DNA from: Calothrix sp. NIES-2100
GTDB taxonomy: Bacteria; Cyanobacteriota; Cyanobacteriia; Cyanobacteriales; Nostocaceae
Assembly: GCF_002368195.1 (NCBI RefSeq)
Contig: NZ_AP018178.1
Coordinates: 9,642,205-9,706,204, forward strand
Reading direction: 5' to 3'
DNA length: 64,000 nucleotides
Shown: piece after piece, positions 54,822 through 63,447 of the stretch
How the letters are laid out: every line of letters starts with the position of its first letter
Numbering within the stretch: the first letter of the stretch is position 1
Made by a program: the position numbers and the translations under genes
Notes under the pieces: model-generated
Told to the model about the DNA's origin: nothing
Seen by the model: the letters and a program-made list of their open reading frames with translations, nothing else
The model's database searches: none

Positions 54822-55967
54822 ATGCAATCAGCAGTTACTCCTGAATCTCAAGCAATGGATGCGCCAAAGCAAGGCATACCTGTAACAATTATCACAGGTT
54901 TCCTAGGTAGTGGTAAGACGACATTACTTAATCATATCCTGACTAATCAGCAAGGATTAAAAACCGCTGTTTTAGTTAATGAATTTGGTGAAATTGGCAT
55001 CGATAACGAATTAATTGTTTCCACCGACGAAAACATGGTGGAATTAAATAATGGTTGTATTTGTTGCACAATTAATAGTGATTTAGTTGATGCCGTTTAC
55101 AAAGTTCTCGAGCGCGAAGAAAAGTTAGATTATTTAGTTGTCGAAACAACTGGACTAGCAGATCCTTTGCCAGTAGCTTTAACATTCCTCGGTACAGAAC
55201 TACGGGATTTAACTCGGTTAGATTCGATTATTACCGTAGTTGATGCAGCCAATTACAGCCTAGATTTATTTAATTCTCAGGCAGCATATAGTCAAATTGC
55301 CTATGGTGATGTAATTATTCTCAATAAAGCAGATTTAGTTGATGAAACTGCTTTAAATGAATTAGAAAGAAAGATTGGTGAAGTTAGAGAAGGAGCCAGA
55401 ATTCTGCGCACCACGCGTTCAGAAGTGCCACTTCCCTTAATTCTTAGCGTTGGTTTGTTTGAGTCTGACAAGTATTTTGATACTGTTACAGATGAGCATG
55501 AGCATCACGATCACGATCATCATGACCACGCTCACAATCATCACGACCACGACCACGACCACGATCACGATCATTCTACCTGCGGTCATGACCATCACGA
55601 TCATGACCATGACCATGAGCATCATCACCATCATTCCGATCATTTAGAAAATGATGGGTTCACTTCCTTGTCTTTCCAAACTGACAAGCCTTTTTCTATT
55701 AGGAAATTTCAATATTTCTTAGATAACCAGCTACCCACCGATGTGTTTCGGGCAAAAGGCATTATGTGGTTTGATGAAAGCCCCAAACGTCATATTTTCC
55801 ATTTGTGTGGCAAGCGCTTCACAATGGATGATGATGAGTGGAAAGGTCAACCAAAAAACCAGCTAGTGTTGATTGGTCGAAATTTAGATAGTGAAACTTT
55901 GCTTAGTCAGCTAGAAAAATGCCTTTGTATTCCTTCTGTAAGTCGGGGTAAAGGGTTTGGGAAATAG
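54822..55967 (+). CDS. CobW/COG0523 GTPase with His-rich loop (metallochaperone)
   Basis: A G3E GTPase of the COG0523 family that delivers metal, probably zinc, to client proteins. Walker A is GFLGSGKTT, the metal-binding CxCC is in NNGCICCTIN, and the base motif is NKAD in ILNKADLVDE. Residues about 225-270 form a very His/Asp-rich loop that would bind several metal ions. A CobW C-terminal domain follows (FRAKGIMWFDESPKRHIFH). Start ATG 54822 is preferred; the frame is open to 54732, but the extra residues are unlike the family. The CobN cobalt role is unlikely because no cob cluster is adjacent. Confidence 0.9.
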   Translation: MQSAVTPESQAMDAPKQGIPVTIITGFLGSGKTTLLNHILTNQQGLKTAVLVNEFGEIGIDNELIVSTDENMVELNNGCICCTINSDLVDAVYKVLEREEKLDYLVVETTGLADPLPVALTFLGTELRDLTRLDSIITVVDAANYSLDLFNSQAAYSQIAYGDVIILNKADLVDETALNELERKIGEVREGARILRTTRSEVPLPLILSVGLFESDKYFDTVTDEHEHHDHDHHDHAHNHHDHDHDHDHDHSTCGHDHHDHDHDHEHHHHHSDHLENDGFTSLSFQTDKPFSIRKFQYFLDNQLPTDVFRAKGIMWFDESPKRHIFHLCGKRFTMDDDEWKGQPKNQLVLIGRNLDSETLLSQLEKCLCIPSVSRGKGFGK

Positions 55968-55969
55968 GT

Positions 55970-56012
55970 ATTAGTCATTAGTCATTAGTCATTAGTCATT
56001 AGTCATTGGTGA
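55970..56012. repeat. ATTAGTC heptamer tandem repeat
   Basis: Five units of TCATTAG/TCATTGG in a row, directly after the CobW-type gene. The same unit recurs at 57246-57290. Confidence 0.8.
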
Positions 56013-56097
56013 TTAAATAGATTAATGACATTGCTGTAATGGCAAATATATAGCGGTTCTCGTTTGGATGCAATACACAATAGGGCACAGCATTGCT

Positions 56098-56289
56098 CAT
56101 TGGTGTCAACTTAACGTAAAACCCTTGCCAAGATGTGATTTGATACAAAATCACGTACCACCAAGATCCGCGCTACCCCACCCCAGTTTTGCAGACGCAA
56201 AACTTCCCCTCCCCGTAAACGGGGAGGGGATTGAGGGGTGGGGTAAAATGCCTGTGGAATCAGCGTTTTGACTTAAGTTGACACGTATG
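56098..56289. mobile_element. MITE copy 1 (17-bp TIR, 9-bp target duplication)
   Basis: Left end CATTGGTGTCAACTTAA and right end TTAAGTTGACACGTATG are inverted repeats with two mismatches. AGCATTGCT occurs exactly on both sides (56089-56097 and 56290-56298). The interior has paired CTCCCC...GGGGAG and CCCCACCCC...GGGGTGGGG arms and no coding capacity. It is about 80-90% identical by eye to 63448-63642. The target was a GGGCACAGCATTGCTGTGCC palindrome. Confidence 0.85.
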
Positions 56290-56347
56290 AGCATTGCTGT
56301 GCCCCTACCAATGATCTGTATTCTAATTTTGAACAATATTATCTTTC

Positions 56348-56800
56348 ATGCGCGTTATTATTCAGCGAGTTAAATCATCTCAAGTGACCGTTAATGGTGA
56401 AATTATCGGCAAAATTGGTCGGGGACTCAATTTACTTGTGGGTATTGCTGATACTGATACCGATGTTGAACTCGATTGGATGGCGCGTAAATGTTTGGAA
56501 TTACGGTTGTTTCCTGATGAAGAAGGAGGCGACCGCTGGCAAAAATCTGTACAAGAAATTGGTGGCGAGTTGCTGGTAGTTAGCCAGTTCACGCTTTATG
56601 GTGATTGTCGCAAAGGTCGCCGTCCCTCCTTTGACCGTTCGGCTGTTCCTTCATTAGCCCAAGATTTATATGCAAGATTTGTTACCAAGTTGCGTAGCAG
56701 TGGTTTAACAGTGGAAACTGGTGAATTTGGTGCAATGATGCAAGTTGTGATTGAAAATGATGGCCCAGTAACTTTGTTACTAGAACGAGAAGCTAGTTAA
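56348..56800 (+). CDS. dtd: D-aminoacyl-tRNA deacylase
   Basis: Dtd hydrolyses D-amino acids, and glycine on tRNA-Ala, from mischarged tRNA. The start MRVIIQRVKSSQVTVNGEII, the SQFTLYGDCRKGRRPSFDRS block and the terminal NDGPVTLLLE are the family motifs; the SQF and GPVT parts form the active site. Length 150 aa is normal. Confidence 0.96.
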   Translation: MRVIIQRVKSSQVTVNGEIIGKIGRGLNLLVGIADTDTDVELDWMARKCLELRLFPDEEGGDRWQKSVQEIGGELLVVSQFTLYGDCRKGRRPSFDRSAVPSLAQDLYARFVTKLRSSGLTVETGEFGAMMQVVIENDGPVTLLLEREAS

Positions 56801-56906
56801 GTATTTGTTCGTAAAACAATAATCTCAGTAATAGCAAAGATGGCTTGGTTCTCAAATGATGAGAGAATAGTATATTAATCATTACAAAACTTTAAGTTCA
56901 CTCATC

Positions 56907-57245
56907 ATGGCGAAAATCCAGTTTTCTAGAGGTATAGACGAAGATGTAGTACCTGATGTCCGCCTAACGCGATCGCGTACTGGTGAAAGTGGGACTGCAA
57001 CATTTATTTTTGAAAATCCTAAAGCTTTAGCTCAAACCACCACCGAAGATATCACCGGGATGTACATGATTGACCAAGAAGGGGAAATCATCACCCGTGA
57101 AGTGAAAGCTAAATTTGTCAACGGTAAACCAGAAGCATTAGAAGCAGTATACCTGATCAAATCTGTTGAAGAATGGGATCGCTTTATGCGCTTCATGGAG
57201 CGGTACGCTGAAGAAAAAGGTCTAGGATTTAGCAAATCTGAATAA
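56907..57245 (+). CDS. psb28: Photosystem II assembly protein Psb28
   Basis: A 112-aa soluble protein that binds the CP47 side of photosystem II during assembly. MAKIQFSRGIDEDVVPDVRL at the start, TATFIFENPKAL, GMYMIDQEGEI and the C-terminal WDRFMRFMERYAEEKGLGF match Psb28 throughout. Transcribed alone. Confidence 0.97.
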   Translation: MAKIQFSRGIDEDVVPDVRLTRSRTGESGTATFIFENPKALAQTTTEDITGMYMIDQEGEIITREVKAKFVNGKPEALEAVYLIKSVEEWDRFMRFMERYAEEKGLGFSKSE

Positions 57246-57290
57246 GTTGTCATTAGTCATTAGTCATTAGTCATTAGTCATTAGCTAAAG
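57246..57290. repeat. ATTAGTC heptamer tandem repeat
   Basis: Five or so GTCATTA units immediately after the psb28 stop, reading into AAAGACTAAGGACTAATAAC before moaB. Confidence 0.8.
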
Positions 57291-57311
57291 ACTAAGGACT
57301 AATAACTCTCC

Positions 57312-57830
57312 ATGAATAAATTACCCATGACGCAACCACCTCATCCAGATTCGCTGGGAATCAAGGTAACTTGTGCTGTTGTTACAGTTAGCGATACACG
57401 TTCGCCCCAAACAGATAAAAGTGGCCAGTTAATCCAGGAATTACTTCTAGCAGCCAATCATGCGATCGCAGTTTACAAAATTATCAAAGACGAACCAGAT
57501 CAGATTCAAGCGCAGATAGAACTGCTGGGTGAAAATGCCAACTTAGATGTGGTGATTTTCAATGGTGGCACAGGTATTGCACCAAGAGACACTACCTATG
57601 ATGCCATTGCCAAATTATTAGAGAAAACCTTGCCAGGATTTGGAGAATTGTTTCGTTTTTTAAGTTATCAAGAAATTGGTTCGCGGGCGATCGCTTCCCG
57701 CGCTGTTGCTGGTGTTTATCAAAATCAATTAATCTTCTCCCTTCCTGGTTCCAGTAATGCAGTGCGGCTAGGGATGGAAAAACTAATTTTGCCCGAATTG
57801 GTTCATTTAGTCAGCCAGATGAGGGGATGA
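57312..57830 (+). CDS. moaB: Molybdenum cofactor biosynthesis protein MoaB
   Basis: A 172-aa MoaB/Mog-fold protein that adenylates molybdopterin. VVTVSDTRSPQTDKSGQ, VIFNGGTGIAPRDTTYDAI, LPGFGELFRFLSYQEIGSRA and SLPGSSNAVRLGMEKLILPE are the family blocks. It works with MoeA, encoded 41 kb away in this window. A second start five codons in (MTQPPHPD) is possible. Confidence 0.95.
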   Translation: MNKLPMTQPPHPDSLGIKVTCAVVTVSDTRSPQTDKSGQLIQELLLAANHAIAVYKIIKDEPDQIQAQIELLGENANLDVVIFNGGTGIAPRDTTYDAIAKLLEKTLPGFGELFRFLSYQEIGSRAIASRAVAGVYQNQLIFSLPGSSNAVRLGMEKLILPELVHLVSQMRG

Positions 57831-57950
57831 GGGGGGTAGGGGGGACAAGGGAGATATGGGGAGTGTCGGGAGTGTGGGGAGTGTGGGGGGTTTTCTTCCC
57901 AATGCCCAATGCCCAATGCCCTATGCCCTATGCCCCATGCCCAATGCCCA
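57831..57950. repeat. Short tandem repeats
   Basis: GGGGGTAGGGGGGACAAGGG and GGAGTGTGGGGAGTGTGGGG units, then AATGCCCAATGCCCTATGCCC units. The frame at 57827-58018 is a translation of these. Confidence 0.75.
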
Positions 57951-57952
57951 AT

Positions 57953-57976
57953 AAAAAACCCCACTGTTATGTGGGG
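57953..57976 (-). terminator. Intrinsic terminator of mraY
   Basis: CCCCAC-TGTTAT-GTGGGG stem (57959-57976). On the minus strand it is followed by six T. It lies 39 bases after the mraY stop. Confidence 0.75.
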
Positions 57977-58014
57977 ATGGGTGATTTATATGTTTTTCTT
58001 AAACGAGTTGCGAA

Positions 58015-59112
58015 TTAAGCGATCGCCATCGAGATTGTAGCTAAGATTGCGGCGATTATATAAAATACAGTGACCACTTGCAATTCTGACCAACCAGTAA
58101 GTTCTAAATGATGGTGTAAAGGTGCCATTTTGAACAGCCGCTTACCTTTCCCATCAGGGCCTTTAGTGGCTTTGTAATACGTTACTTGCGCCATTACAGA
58201 AAGGGTTTCGATGAAGAAGATACCGCTGAGAATGAACAGCATTACTAAACTGTTAGTTAGCAGTGCTACAGCAGCTAAAGCGCCACCTAAAGCCAAGGAA
58301 CCAGTGTCTCCCATGAAAACACGAGCTGGGTTCCGGTTATGGGCTAAGAAACCTAAACAAGCGCCACTTAAAGCAGCACAGAAAATCATTAATCCTAGTG
58401 AGGTGGGTGCAACTACAGCGCCAAGTGCTAAAAGTGCGATCGCAACGGTTCCACCTGCTAATCCGTCAATACCATCAGTGAGGTTTGTGGCATTACTCTC
58501 TGCAACTAAGGCAAAGCCTGCTAGAGGCCAAAATAGAAATCCTAAGGGAATGGAAACACCAAGCAAGGGTAAAGCTATATTCGTGATCCCAGTTGGTTGA
58601 TTAAACATCAGCCACAGACAAAATACTGCTGCAAACCCGATTTGCAAAGCTAGTTTCGTCCGGGGCGATATACCCTTATTCGACTTACGGCGGAGAATTT
58701 GCCAATCATCTAACCAGCCAATGAATCCATAACTGAGTGTCAATGCACTAACTGCTAGCACTTCTGTGGCAAAATTAGACAATACGCAGGCAAGAATTAC
58801 CGCTACCGGGATAAAGAATATCCCCCCCATTGTCGGTGTACCTGCTTTTTTGAGATGGGCTTGGGGACCGTCTTCACGGATTATTTGCCCAGTTTTGAGT
58901 GCCTGTAGCAGCGGGATCGCCCAGAACCCTACAGCCGCTGTACTCAGTGCCGACAACAATAGTGGCAGGGTCAGAGACATACCCTGCCAAGGCAACCTAT
59001 TACTCATCGAATCCAAAATCAATGCTCCTCCGCCTAGCCCGATAGCCAAACAAGAAGCAATACCGATTCCAGAAAAGCTTAACCCTTGGTCAGGAGATAA
59101 TTTAGCGTCCAC
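58015..59112 (-). CDS. mraY: Phospho-N-acetylmuramoyl-pentapeptide transferase
   Basis: MraY makes lipid I by joining UDP-MurNAc-pentapeptide to undecaprenyl phosphate at the inner membrane. KAGTPTMGGIFFIP, GFIGWLDDWQILRRKSNKG, NATNLTDGIDGLAGG (catalytic aspartates) and the C-terminal LFKMAPLHHHLELTGW are diagnostic. About ten hydrophobic segments; 365 aa. Transcribed alone with its own terminator. Confidence 0.97.
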   Translation of the reverse strand: MDAKLSPDQGLSFSGIGIASCLAIGLGGGALILDSMSNRLPWQGMSLTLPLLLSALSTAAVGFWAIPLLQALKTGQIIREDGPQAHLKKAGTPTMGGIFFIPVAVILACVLSNFATEVLAVSALTLSYGFIGWLDDWQILRRKSNKGISPRTKLALQIGFAAVFCLWLMFNQPTGITNIALPLLGVSIPLGFLFWPLAGFALVAESNATNLTDGIDGLAGGTVAIALLALGAVVAPTSLGLMIFCAALSGACLGFLAHNRNPARVFMGDTGSLALGGALAAVALLTNSLVMLFILSGIFFIETLSVMAQVTYYKATKGPDGKGKRLFKMAPLHHHLELTGWSELQVVTVFYIIAAILATISMAIA

Positions 59113-59191
59113 GGAAATTTCCCTTCACTCCACACTTACGAAACTGAACAGTCGTGACGATATGTACCACAAAGTCCCCAGCCATAAAAGG

Positions 59192-59431
59192 CTAATCATC
59201 GGCAACAGTTACATCGTCGTCGTCATCAAGATCATAATCACCTATACCATCTTCTCCACCCAGAAACTCTGATATTTCTTCCTCATCTTCCAGAAAATCA
59301 GGTTCGTGAACGTCTCGCGCTATGATCCGACCGCTGGATTGTAACCAGTCTAAAAGAGAAGTCTCTTGTTTTAATGGAATAACAGCAGCTCGCTGGTTGC
59401 GAGGTTCTTCACGTAATGGAGAATTCAACAT
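59192..59431 (-). CDS. DUF3134 family protein
   Basis: A 79-aa acidic protein beginning MLNSPLREEPRNQRAAVIPL, then SLLDWLQSSGRIIARD and an Asp/Glu-rich tail. This matches the cyanobacterial DUF3134 family; function unknown. It lies 79 bases upstream of mraY on the same strand, so they could be co-transcribed. Confidence 0.88.
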   Translation of the reverse strand: MLNSPLREEPRNQRAAVIPLKQETSLLDWLQSSGRIIARDVHEPDFLEDEEEISEFLGGEDGIGDYDLDDDDDVTVADD

Positions 59432-59675
59432 AATCGCCTAAGAAATGAGAGAGTTTAAGTAGCTAGACAATAAGAGTCTATCACTGGACATGAGTTAATT
59501 TAGTTATTAATTCAACTCAAGAGATGAACAATCCGCAATCTGGCAAAAGGTATTTATTTAATTACCTTATGACAGATGACTGGAGATTATGAATACGCTA
59601 GTAAGACTCTATACATTTGATATTTATATATGTTTGATGCTGATTTCATCCTGATGATTTTTGAGGTTATAGACG

Positions 59676-60260
59676 ATGATTGGAAAAGTGGCTGTCTTAG
59701 ATGCGATCGCTGGAACTAATCGCGGTTTACTGGCTAACGAGCAACAGAAACAGACTATATTAGACGCGATCGCCACTTTAGAAGACCTCAATCCCACACC
59801 ACATCCTGTCGGGGCTACTGATTTGCTTAATGGTAATTGGCGATTAATATACACTACAAGCAAAGCTCTATTAAATTTGGATCGATTACCTTTTTGTAAA
59901 CTCGGACAAATTTATCAGTATATTCGCGTAGAAAATACGAGCGTTTACAATATAGCCGAGATATATGGCTTACCTTATTTAGAAGGATTGGTCAGTGTTG
60001 CTGCCAAATTTGAGCCAGTCTCAGGTCGTCGTGTCCAAGTCAAATTTAATCGAAGTATCATCGGTTGGCAACGGTTATTAAGTTACAACTCTCCAGAAAA
60101 TTTGATCCAACAAATTGAAGCTGGTAACAAATTCACGGCTATTGATACTGCGATTAACAGTGATAAACAACAAGGATGGTTGGATATCACTTATTTAGAT
60201 AGCGATCTGAGGATCAGTAGAGGAAACGAGGGTAGTGTGTTTGTACTTAATAAAGTATGA
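59676..60260 (+). CDS. PAP/fibrillin family protein
   Basis: A 194-aa protein of the plastid-lipid-associated/fibrillin family, lipocalin-like and linked to thylakoid lipids and stress. Family blocks: KVAVLDAIAGTNRGLLANEQ, LLNGNWRLIYTTSKALLNLD, GQIYQYIRVEN, and the C-terminal GWLDITYLDSDLRISRGNEG with FVLNK. No transit or signal peptide, as expected for the cyanobacterial form. The divergent DUF3134 gene shares its upstream region. Confidence 0.92.
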   Translation: MIGKVAVLDAIAGTNRGLLANEQQKQTILDAIATLEDLNPTPHPVGATDLLNGNWRLIYTTSKALLNLDRLPFCKLGQIYQYIRVENTSVYNIAEIYGLPYLEGLVSVAAKFEPVSGRRVQVKFNRSIIGWQRLLSYNSPENLIQQIEAGNKFTAIDTAINSDKQQGWLDITYLDSDLRISRGNEGSVFVLNKV

Positions 60261-60339
60261 GGTTTTCCTGAAGTGTTATCTGCGAACGACACGAAATTAA
60301 ACGATATCCAGATTTTTGTCAAGCAGGATTTCACACTTT

Positions 60340-60462
60340 TTTAAGTTTTGGGCATGGGAAACAAGGGAGACAAGTGGGACAAGGGGGACAAGGAGGACTT
60401 TTGACCAATGACCAATGACCAATGACAAATGACAAATGACCAATGACAACTGACAACCAAGA
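60340..60462. repeat. Short tandem repeats upstream of psaE
   Basis: GGGACAAGTGGGACAAGGGGG units, then AATGACCAATGACCAATGAC/AATGACAAATGAC units, ending about 100 bases before the psaE start. The remaining sequence, to 60562, should hold the psaE promoter; AAAGGGAAAAA precedes its ATG. Confidence 0.7.
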
Positions 60463-60562
60463 AAAATAACTTAACAAAGCCTCATGCTGCGTCCTTCTAG
60501 TTGTAGAGTGAAATCAATTAGCCGTATTTATTGGCAATTGATAACTAAAAGGGAAAAAAATC

Positions 60563-60775
60563 ATGGTTCAACGTGGTTCTAAAGTACGTATTCTCCGCCC
60601 AGAATCCTACTGGTATCAAGATGTCGGAACCGTAGCGTCTGTTGACCAAAGCGGTATCAAGTATTCAGTGATTGTCCGGTTTGATAACGTAAATTACGCA
60701 GGCGTTAACACCAATAACTTTGCCCCAAACGAATTAATAGAGATTTCAGCGCCAGCAGCGAAAGCTAAAAAGTAA
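60563..60775 (+). CDS. psaE: Photosystem I subunit IV (PsaE)
   Basis: A 70-aa SH3-like stromal-side subunit that helps dock ferredoxin and cyclic electron flow. MVQRGSKVRILRPESYWYQD, VASVDQSGIKYSVIVRFDNV and NYAGVNTNNFAPNEL are conserved throughout. It is transcribed alone. Confidence 0.98.
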   Translation: MVQRGSKVRILRPESYWYQDVGTVASVDQSGIKYSVIVRFDNVNYAGVNTNNFAPNELIEISAPAAKAKK

Positions 60776-60926
60776 GCAATTGAGCTATCAGGGGATTTTT
60801 TTGTGGGATGATAGAGAATTGTTCCAAGGTTACAAGCCAACCATTGGAATTTTAGAGGTTTTAACGACCTCCTAGTCTGTGATCATCTATCCTCAAAAAA
60901 GCAATTTGCTTGCTTAATCAGCTTGA

Positions 60927-61862
60927 ATGCCTGAACTGCCTGAAGTTGAAACAGTACGGAGGGGTCTGAATCAATTGACCCTGAATCAAGAAATTACGGG
61001 TGGAGATGTGTTGCTCGATCGCACCATCGCCTACCCGTTTTCTGTTGGTGAGTTTATTCATGGAATTAAAGGAAGTGCGATCGCCACTTGGTATCGTCGT
61101 GGTAAGTATCTCCTAGCTGAACTATCTCCATCTGCCAAAGAGGACGCGGGGATAAAGGGACGCGGGGACGCGGAGAGTGAAGTTATCGCTGCATCGTCCC
61201 CGCGTCACCCCGTCACCGCGTCTCCCTCCCTTACCGGCTACCTAGGGGCGCATCTGCGGATGACCGGTCAACTACTGTGGCTGCATCGAGATGAACCACT
61301 ACACAAGCACACGCGGGTGAGGTTATTCTTTGGGGATCAACAGGAATTACGCTTTGTTGATCAGCGTACCTTTGGACAAATGTGGTGGGTTCCGCCAAAT
61401 GTTGCTGTTGAAACTGCAATCACTGGTTTAGCAAAACTGGCTGTAGATCCGTTTTCACCAGAGTTTACAGTTGATTACCTGGCGCAAAAGCTAAAAAATC
61501 GTCGCCGTCCGATTAAGACTGCTTTACTAGATCAGTCAGTCGTGGCGGGATTAGGTAATATCTATGCTGATGAAGCACTTTTTAAGAGTGGAATTTTACC
61601 AGAAACTCTGTGTACAAATTTGCAGCTAGAACAAATCAAGGCTTTGCGAACTGCGATCGTTCAAGTTCTAGAAGCGAGTATTGCAGCTGGTGGGACAACT
61701 TTTAGTAATTTCCTCAATGTCAAAGGTGTTAATGGTAACTATGGCGGTGTAGCGTTAGTATACAATCGGGCAGGAGAACCCTGTAGAGTATGTGGTAATT
61801 TAATACAGCGTACTAGGTTAGGGGGACGTTCAAGTCACTTTTGCCCGGAATGTCAACATTAG
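60927..61862 (+). CDS. mutM: Formamidopyrimidine-DNA glycosylase with repeat-derived insert
   Basis: MutM removes 8-oxoguanine and other oxidised purines and nicks the DNA. N-terminal MPELPEVETVRRGL supplies Pro2 and Glu3. GKYLLAEL holds the lysine, RMTGQLL and NIYADEALFKSG are present, and the zinc finger is CRVCGNLIQRTRLGGRSSHF with CPEC. At 311 aa it is about 30 longer than usual. The excess, around residues 71-102, is encoded by a GC-rich inverted repeat (61138-61236) inserted in frame between the first beta-strands, probably a surface loop. Confidence 0.95.
   Translation: MPELPEVETVRRGLNQLTLNQEITGGDVLLDRTIAYPFSVGEFIHGIKGSAIATWYRRGKYLLAELSPSAKEDAGIKGRGDAESEVIAASSPRHPVTASPSLTGYLGAHLRMTGQLLWLHRDEPLHKHTRVRLFFGDQQELRFVDQRTFGQMWWVPPNVAVETAITGLAKLAVDPFSPEFTVDYLAQKLKNRRRPIKTALLDQSVVAGLGNIYADEALFKSGILPETLCTNLQLEQIKALRTAIVQVLEASIAAGGTTFSNFLNVKGVNGNYGGVALVYNRAGEPCRVCGNLIQRTRLGGRSSHFCPECQH
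61138..61236. repeat. GC-rich inverted repeat inside mutM
   Basis: GGACGCGGGGATAAAGGGAC and GCGGGGACGCGGAG units, then, after about 25 bases, CCCCGCGTCACCCCGTCACC and GCGTCTCCC, which are their approximate reverse complement. A related GACGCGGAGACTGGGAGACG block lies at 63334-63365. Confidence 0.75.
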
Positions 61863-61972
61863 TTAAGTTAAGCCTTGACACAAAAATATACCAATGCCAG
61901 CTTTAGGCCTTTATGTATTGGCGCGAGCTAAGATCCAGTATAAAAGGATCTGTAAAGTCGAGAGGGTAACTC

Positions 61973-62188
61973 ATGCCAGTCAAGAAAGGTGATATGGTTC
62001 GCGCTGTCCGCGAGAAGTTAGAAAATAGTTTAGAAGCAAAAGCTAGTGATTCTCGCTTTCCTAGCTACTTGTTTGACAGCAAAGGTGAAATAGTTGATAC
62101 CAAAGGTGATTACGCCTTGGTGAAGTTTGGCAAAGTACCAACACCTAACATTTGGTTACGTCTAGATCAACTTGAGGAATTTAAATAA
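61973..62188 (+). CDS. ndhO: NAD(P)H-quinone oxidoreductase subunit O
   Basis: A 71-aa cyanobacterial/plastid-specific subunit of the NDH-1 complex (ferredoxin-plastoquinone reductase). MPVKKGDMVRAVREKLENSL, SRFPSYLFDSKGEIVD and VPTPNIWLRLDQLE are family blocks. AGAGGGTAACTC with GAGGG precedes the ATG. It is transcribed alone. Confidence 0.95.
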   Translation: MPVKKGDMVRAVREKLENSLEAKASDSRFPSYLFDSKGEIVDTKGDYALVKFGKVPTPNIWLRLDQLEEFK

Positions 62189-62204
62189 TTCAAGGTTAAA
62201 TTTA

Positions 62205-62262
62205 GTAGTAAGGACTTTAGTCCTTGCTTTGAAAGCACTGAAGTGCTTACTACGAATTCATC
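62205..62262. repeat. Paired palindromes downstream of ndhO
   Basis: AAGGACTTTAGTCCTT and AAGCACTGAAGTGCTT, ending ACTACGAATTC. Related to those at 45915-45960 and 24958-24979. Possibly a terminator-like structure without a T-run. Confidence 0.6.
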
Positions 62263-62344
62263 AAAATTAATCAAATCAATCACTAGCCTACCGATTCAGG
62301 TAGGTAGTGAAATATTATCTCCGACTATTTAGTCGCTTATATAT

Positions 62345-63325
62345 ATGTCTTCTTATCTTGAATCTCCGGCTGTGTGCCATTTACCCCGCGTCACCATTAT
62401 TGGTGCAGGTAGAGTTGGTAGTACCCTAGCCCAACGGATTGCTGAGAAAAACCTAGCAGATGTAGTGTTATTAGATATCCTCCCAGGAATGCCTCAAGGA
62501 TTGGCACTGGATTTGATGGAGGCGAGGGGAATTGAAATCCATAATCGTCAGATTGTCGGTACTAACGATTACGTTCATACATCTGGTTCGGAAATTGTGG
62601 TGATTACCGCAGGAATTCCCCGCAAACCCGGTATGAGTAGAGATGATTTACTCAAAACCAATGCCAAGATTGTGGTGGAAGCAGCCAAAAATGCGATCGC
62701 TCATTCTCCCAATGCTATTTTGATTGTCGTTACCAATCCCTTGGATGTGATGACTTATTTAGCTTGGGAAGCTACTGGATTACCACGCGATCGCGTTATG
62801 GGTATGGCTGGTGTGTTAGACTCAGCCCGGTTTGAAGCCTTCATTGCTTTAGAATTAGGGGTTTTACCCGCCGATGTGAAAGCGATGGTATTGGGTAGTC
62901 ACGGCGATTTAATGGTTCCCTTACCGCGTTATGCTAATGTCAACGGCATCCCGATTACAGAATTATTAGATAAAGCTACCATTGAACGCTTAGTAGAAAG
63001 AACCCGCAATGGTGGTGCGGAAATTGTGGAATTAATGCAGACCGGTGGTGCTTTTTTTGCTCCCGCCTCTGCTGTGAGTGTGATGGTAGAATCGATTTTG
63101 CTGAATCAGTCGCGTTTGTTACCTATAGCGGCTTATCTTCAAGGTGAATACGGTTTAAAAGATGTCGTCATCGGCGTTCCCTGTCGCTTGAGTTGCGGTG
63201 GCATCGAGAGTGTATTGGAATTAAATATTACCGACGAAGAAAAAGCGGCTTTGCATACTTCTGCGCAATCAGTACGTCAAAATATTGACAGGGCGCAGGA
63301 AATTTTGATGGCTGTTAATGTTTAA
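62345..63325 (+). CDS. mdh: Malate dehydrogenase (LDH-like type)
   Basis: A 326-aa NAD-dependent dehydrogenase interconverting malate and oxaloacetate. NAD-binding VTIIGAGRVGSTLAQRIAEK, acidic LLDI that selects NAD, the substrate-binding ITAGIPRKPGMSRDDLLKTN arginines, VVTNPLDVMTYLAW and the catalytic histidine in VLGSHGDLMVPL. RKPGMSRDD favours malate over lactate. Transcribed alone. Confidence 0.95.
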   Translation: MSSYLESPAVCHLPRVTIIGAGRVGSTLAQRIAEKNLADVVLLDILPGMPQGLALDLMEARGIEIHNRQIVGTNDYVHTSGSEIVVITAGIPRKPGMSRDDLLKTNAKIVVEAAKNAIAHSPNAILIVVTNPLDVMTYLAWEATGLPRDRVMGMAGVLDSARFEAFIALELGVLPADVKAMVLGSHGDLMVPLPRYANVNGIPITELLDKATIERLVERTRNGGAEIVELMQTGGAFFAPASAVSVMVESILLNQSRLLPIAAYLQGEYGLKDVVIGVPCRLSCGGIESVLELNITDEEKAALHTSAQSVRQNIDRAQEILMAVNV

Positions 63326-63447
63326 TCGATTGACGCGGAGACTGGGAGACGCGGTGACGCGGAGAAATTTAACAGGTATTCTTTGAGAAGTAATACCTAT
63401 TTGAAACAAGAACGCGACACATGGATTTGTAGGGGCGGGATTTCCCC
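63326..63447. other. Intergenic repeats left of MITE copy 2
   Basis: GACGCGGAGACTGGGAGACGCGG-like repeat DNA at 63334-63365, then AT-rich sequence, then GTAGGGGCGGGATTTCCCC, the left half of a palindrome split by the MITE. No gene. Confidence 0.5.

Noticed and set aside
55437..55647. Frames on both strands over the His-rich part of the CobW-type gene
   Set aside because: Shadow translations of the CAC/GAT-rich repeat in the true frame.
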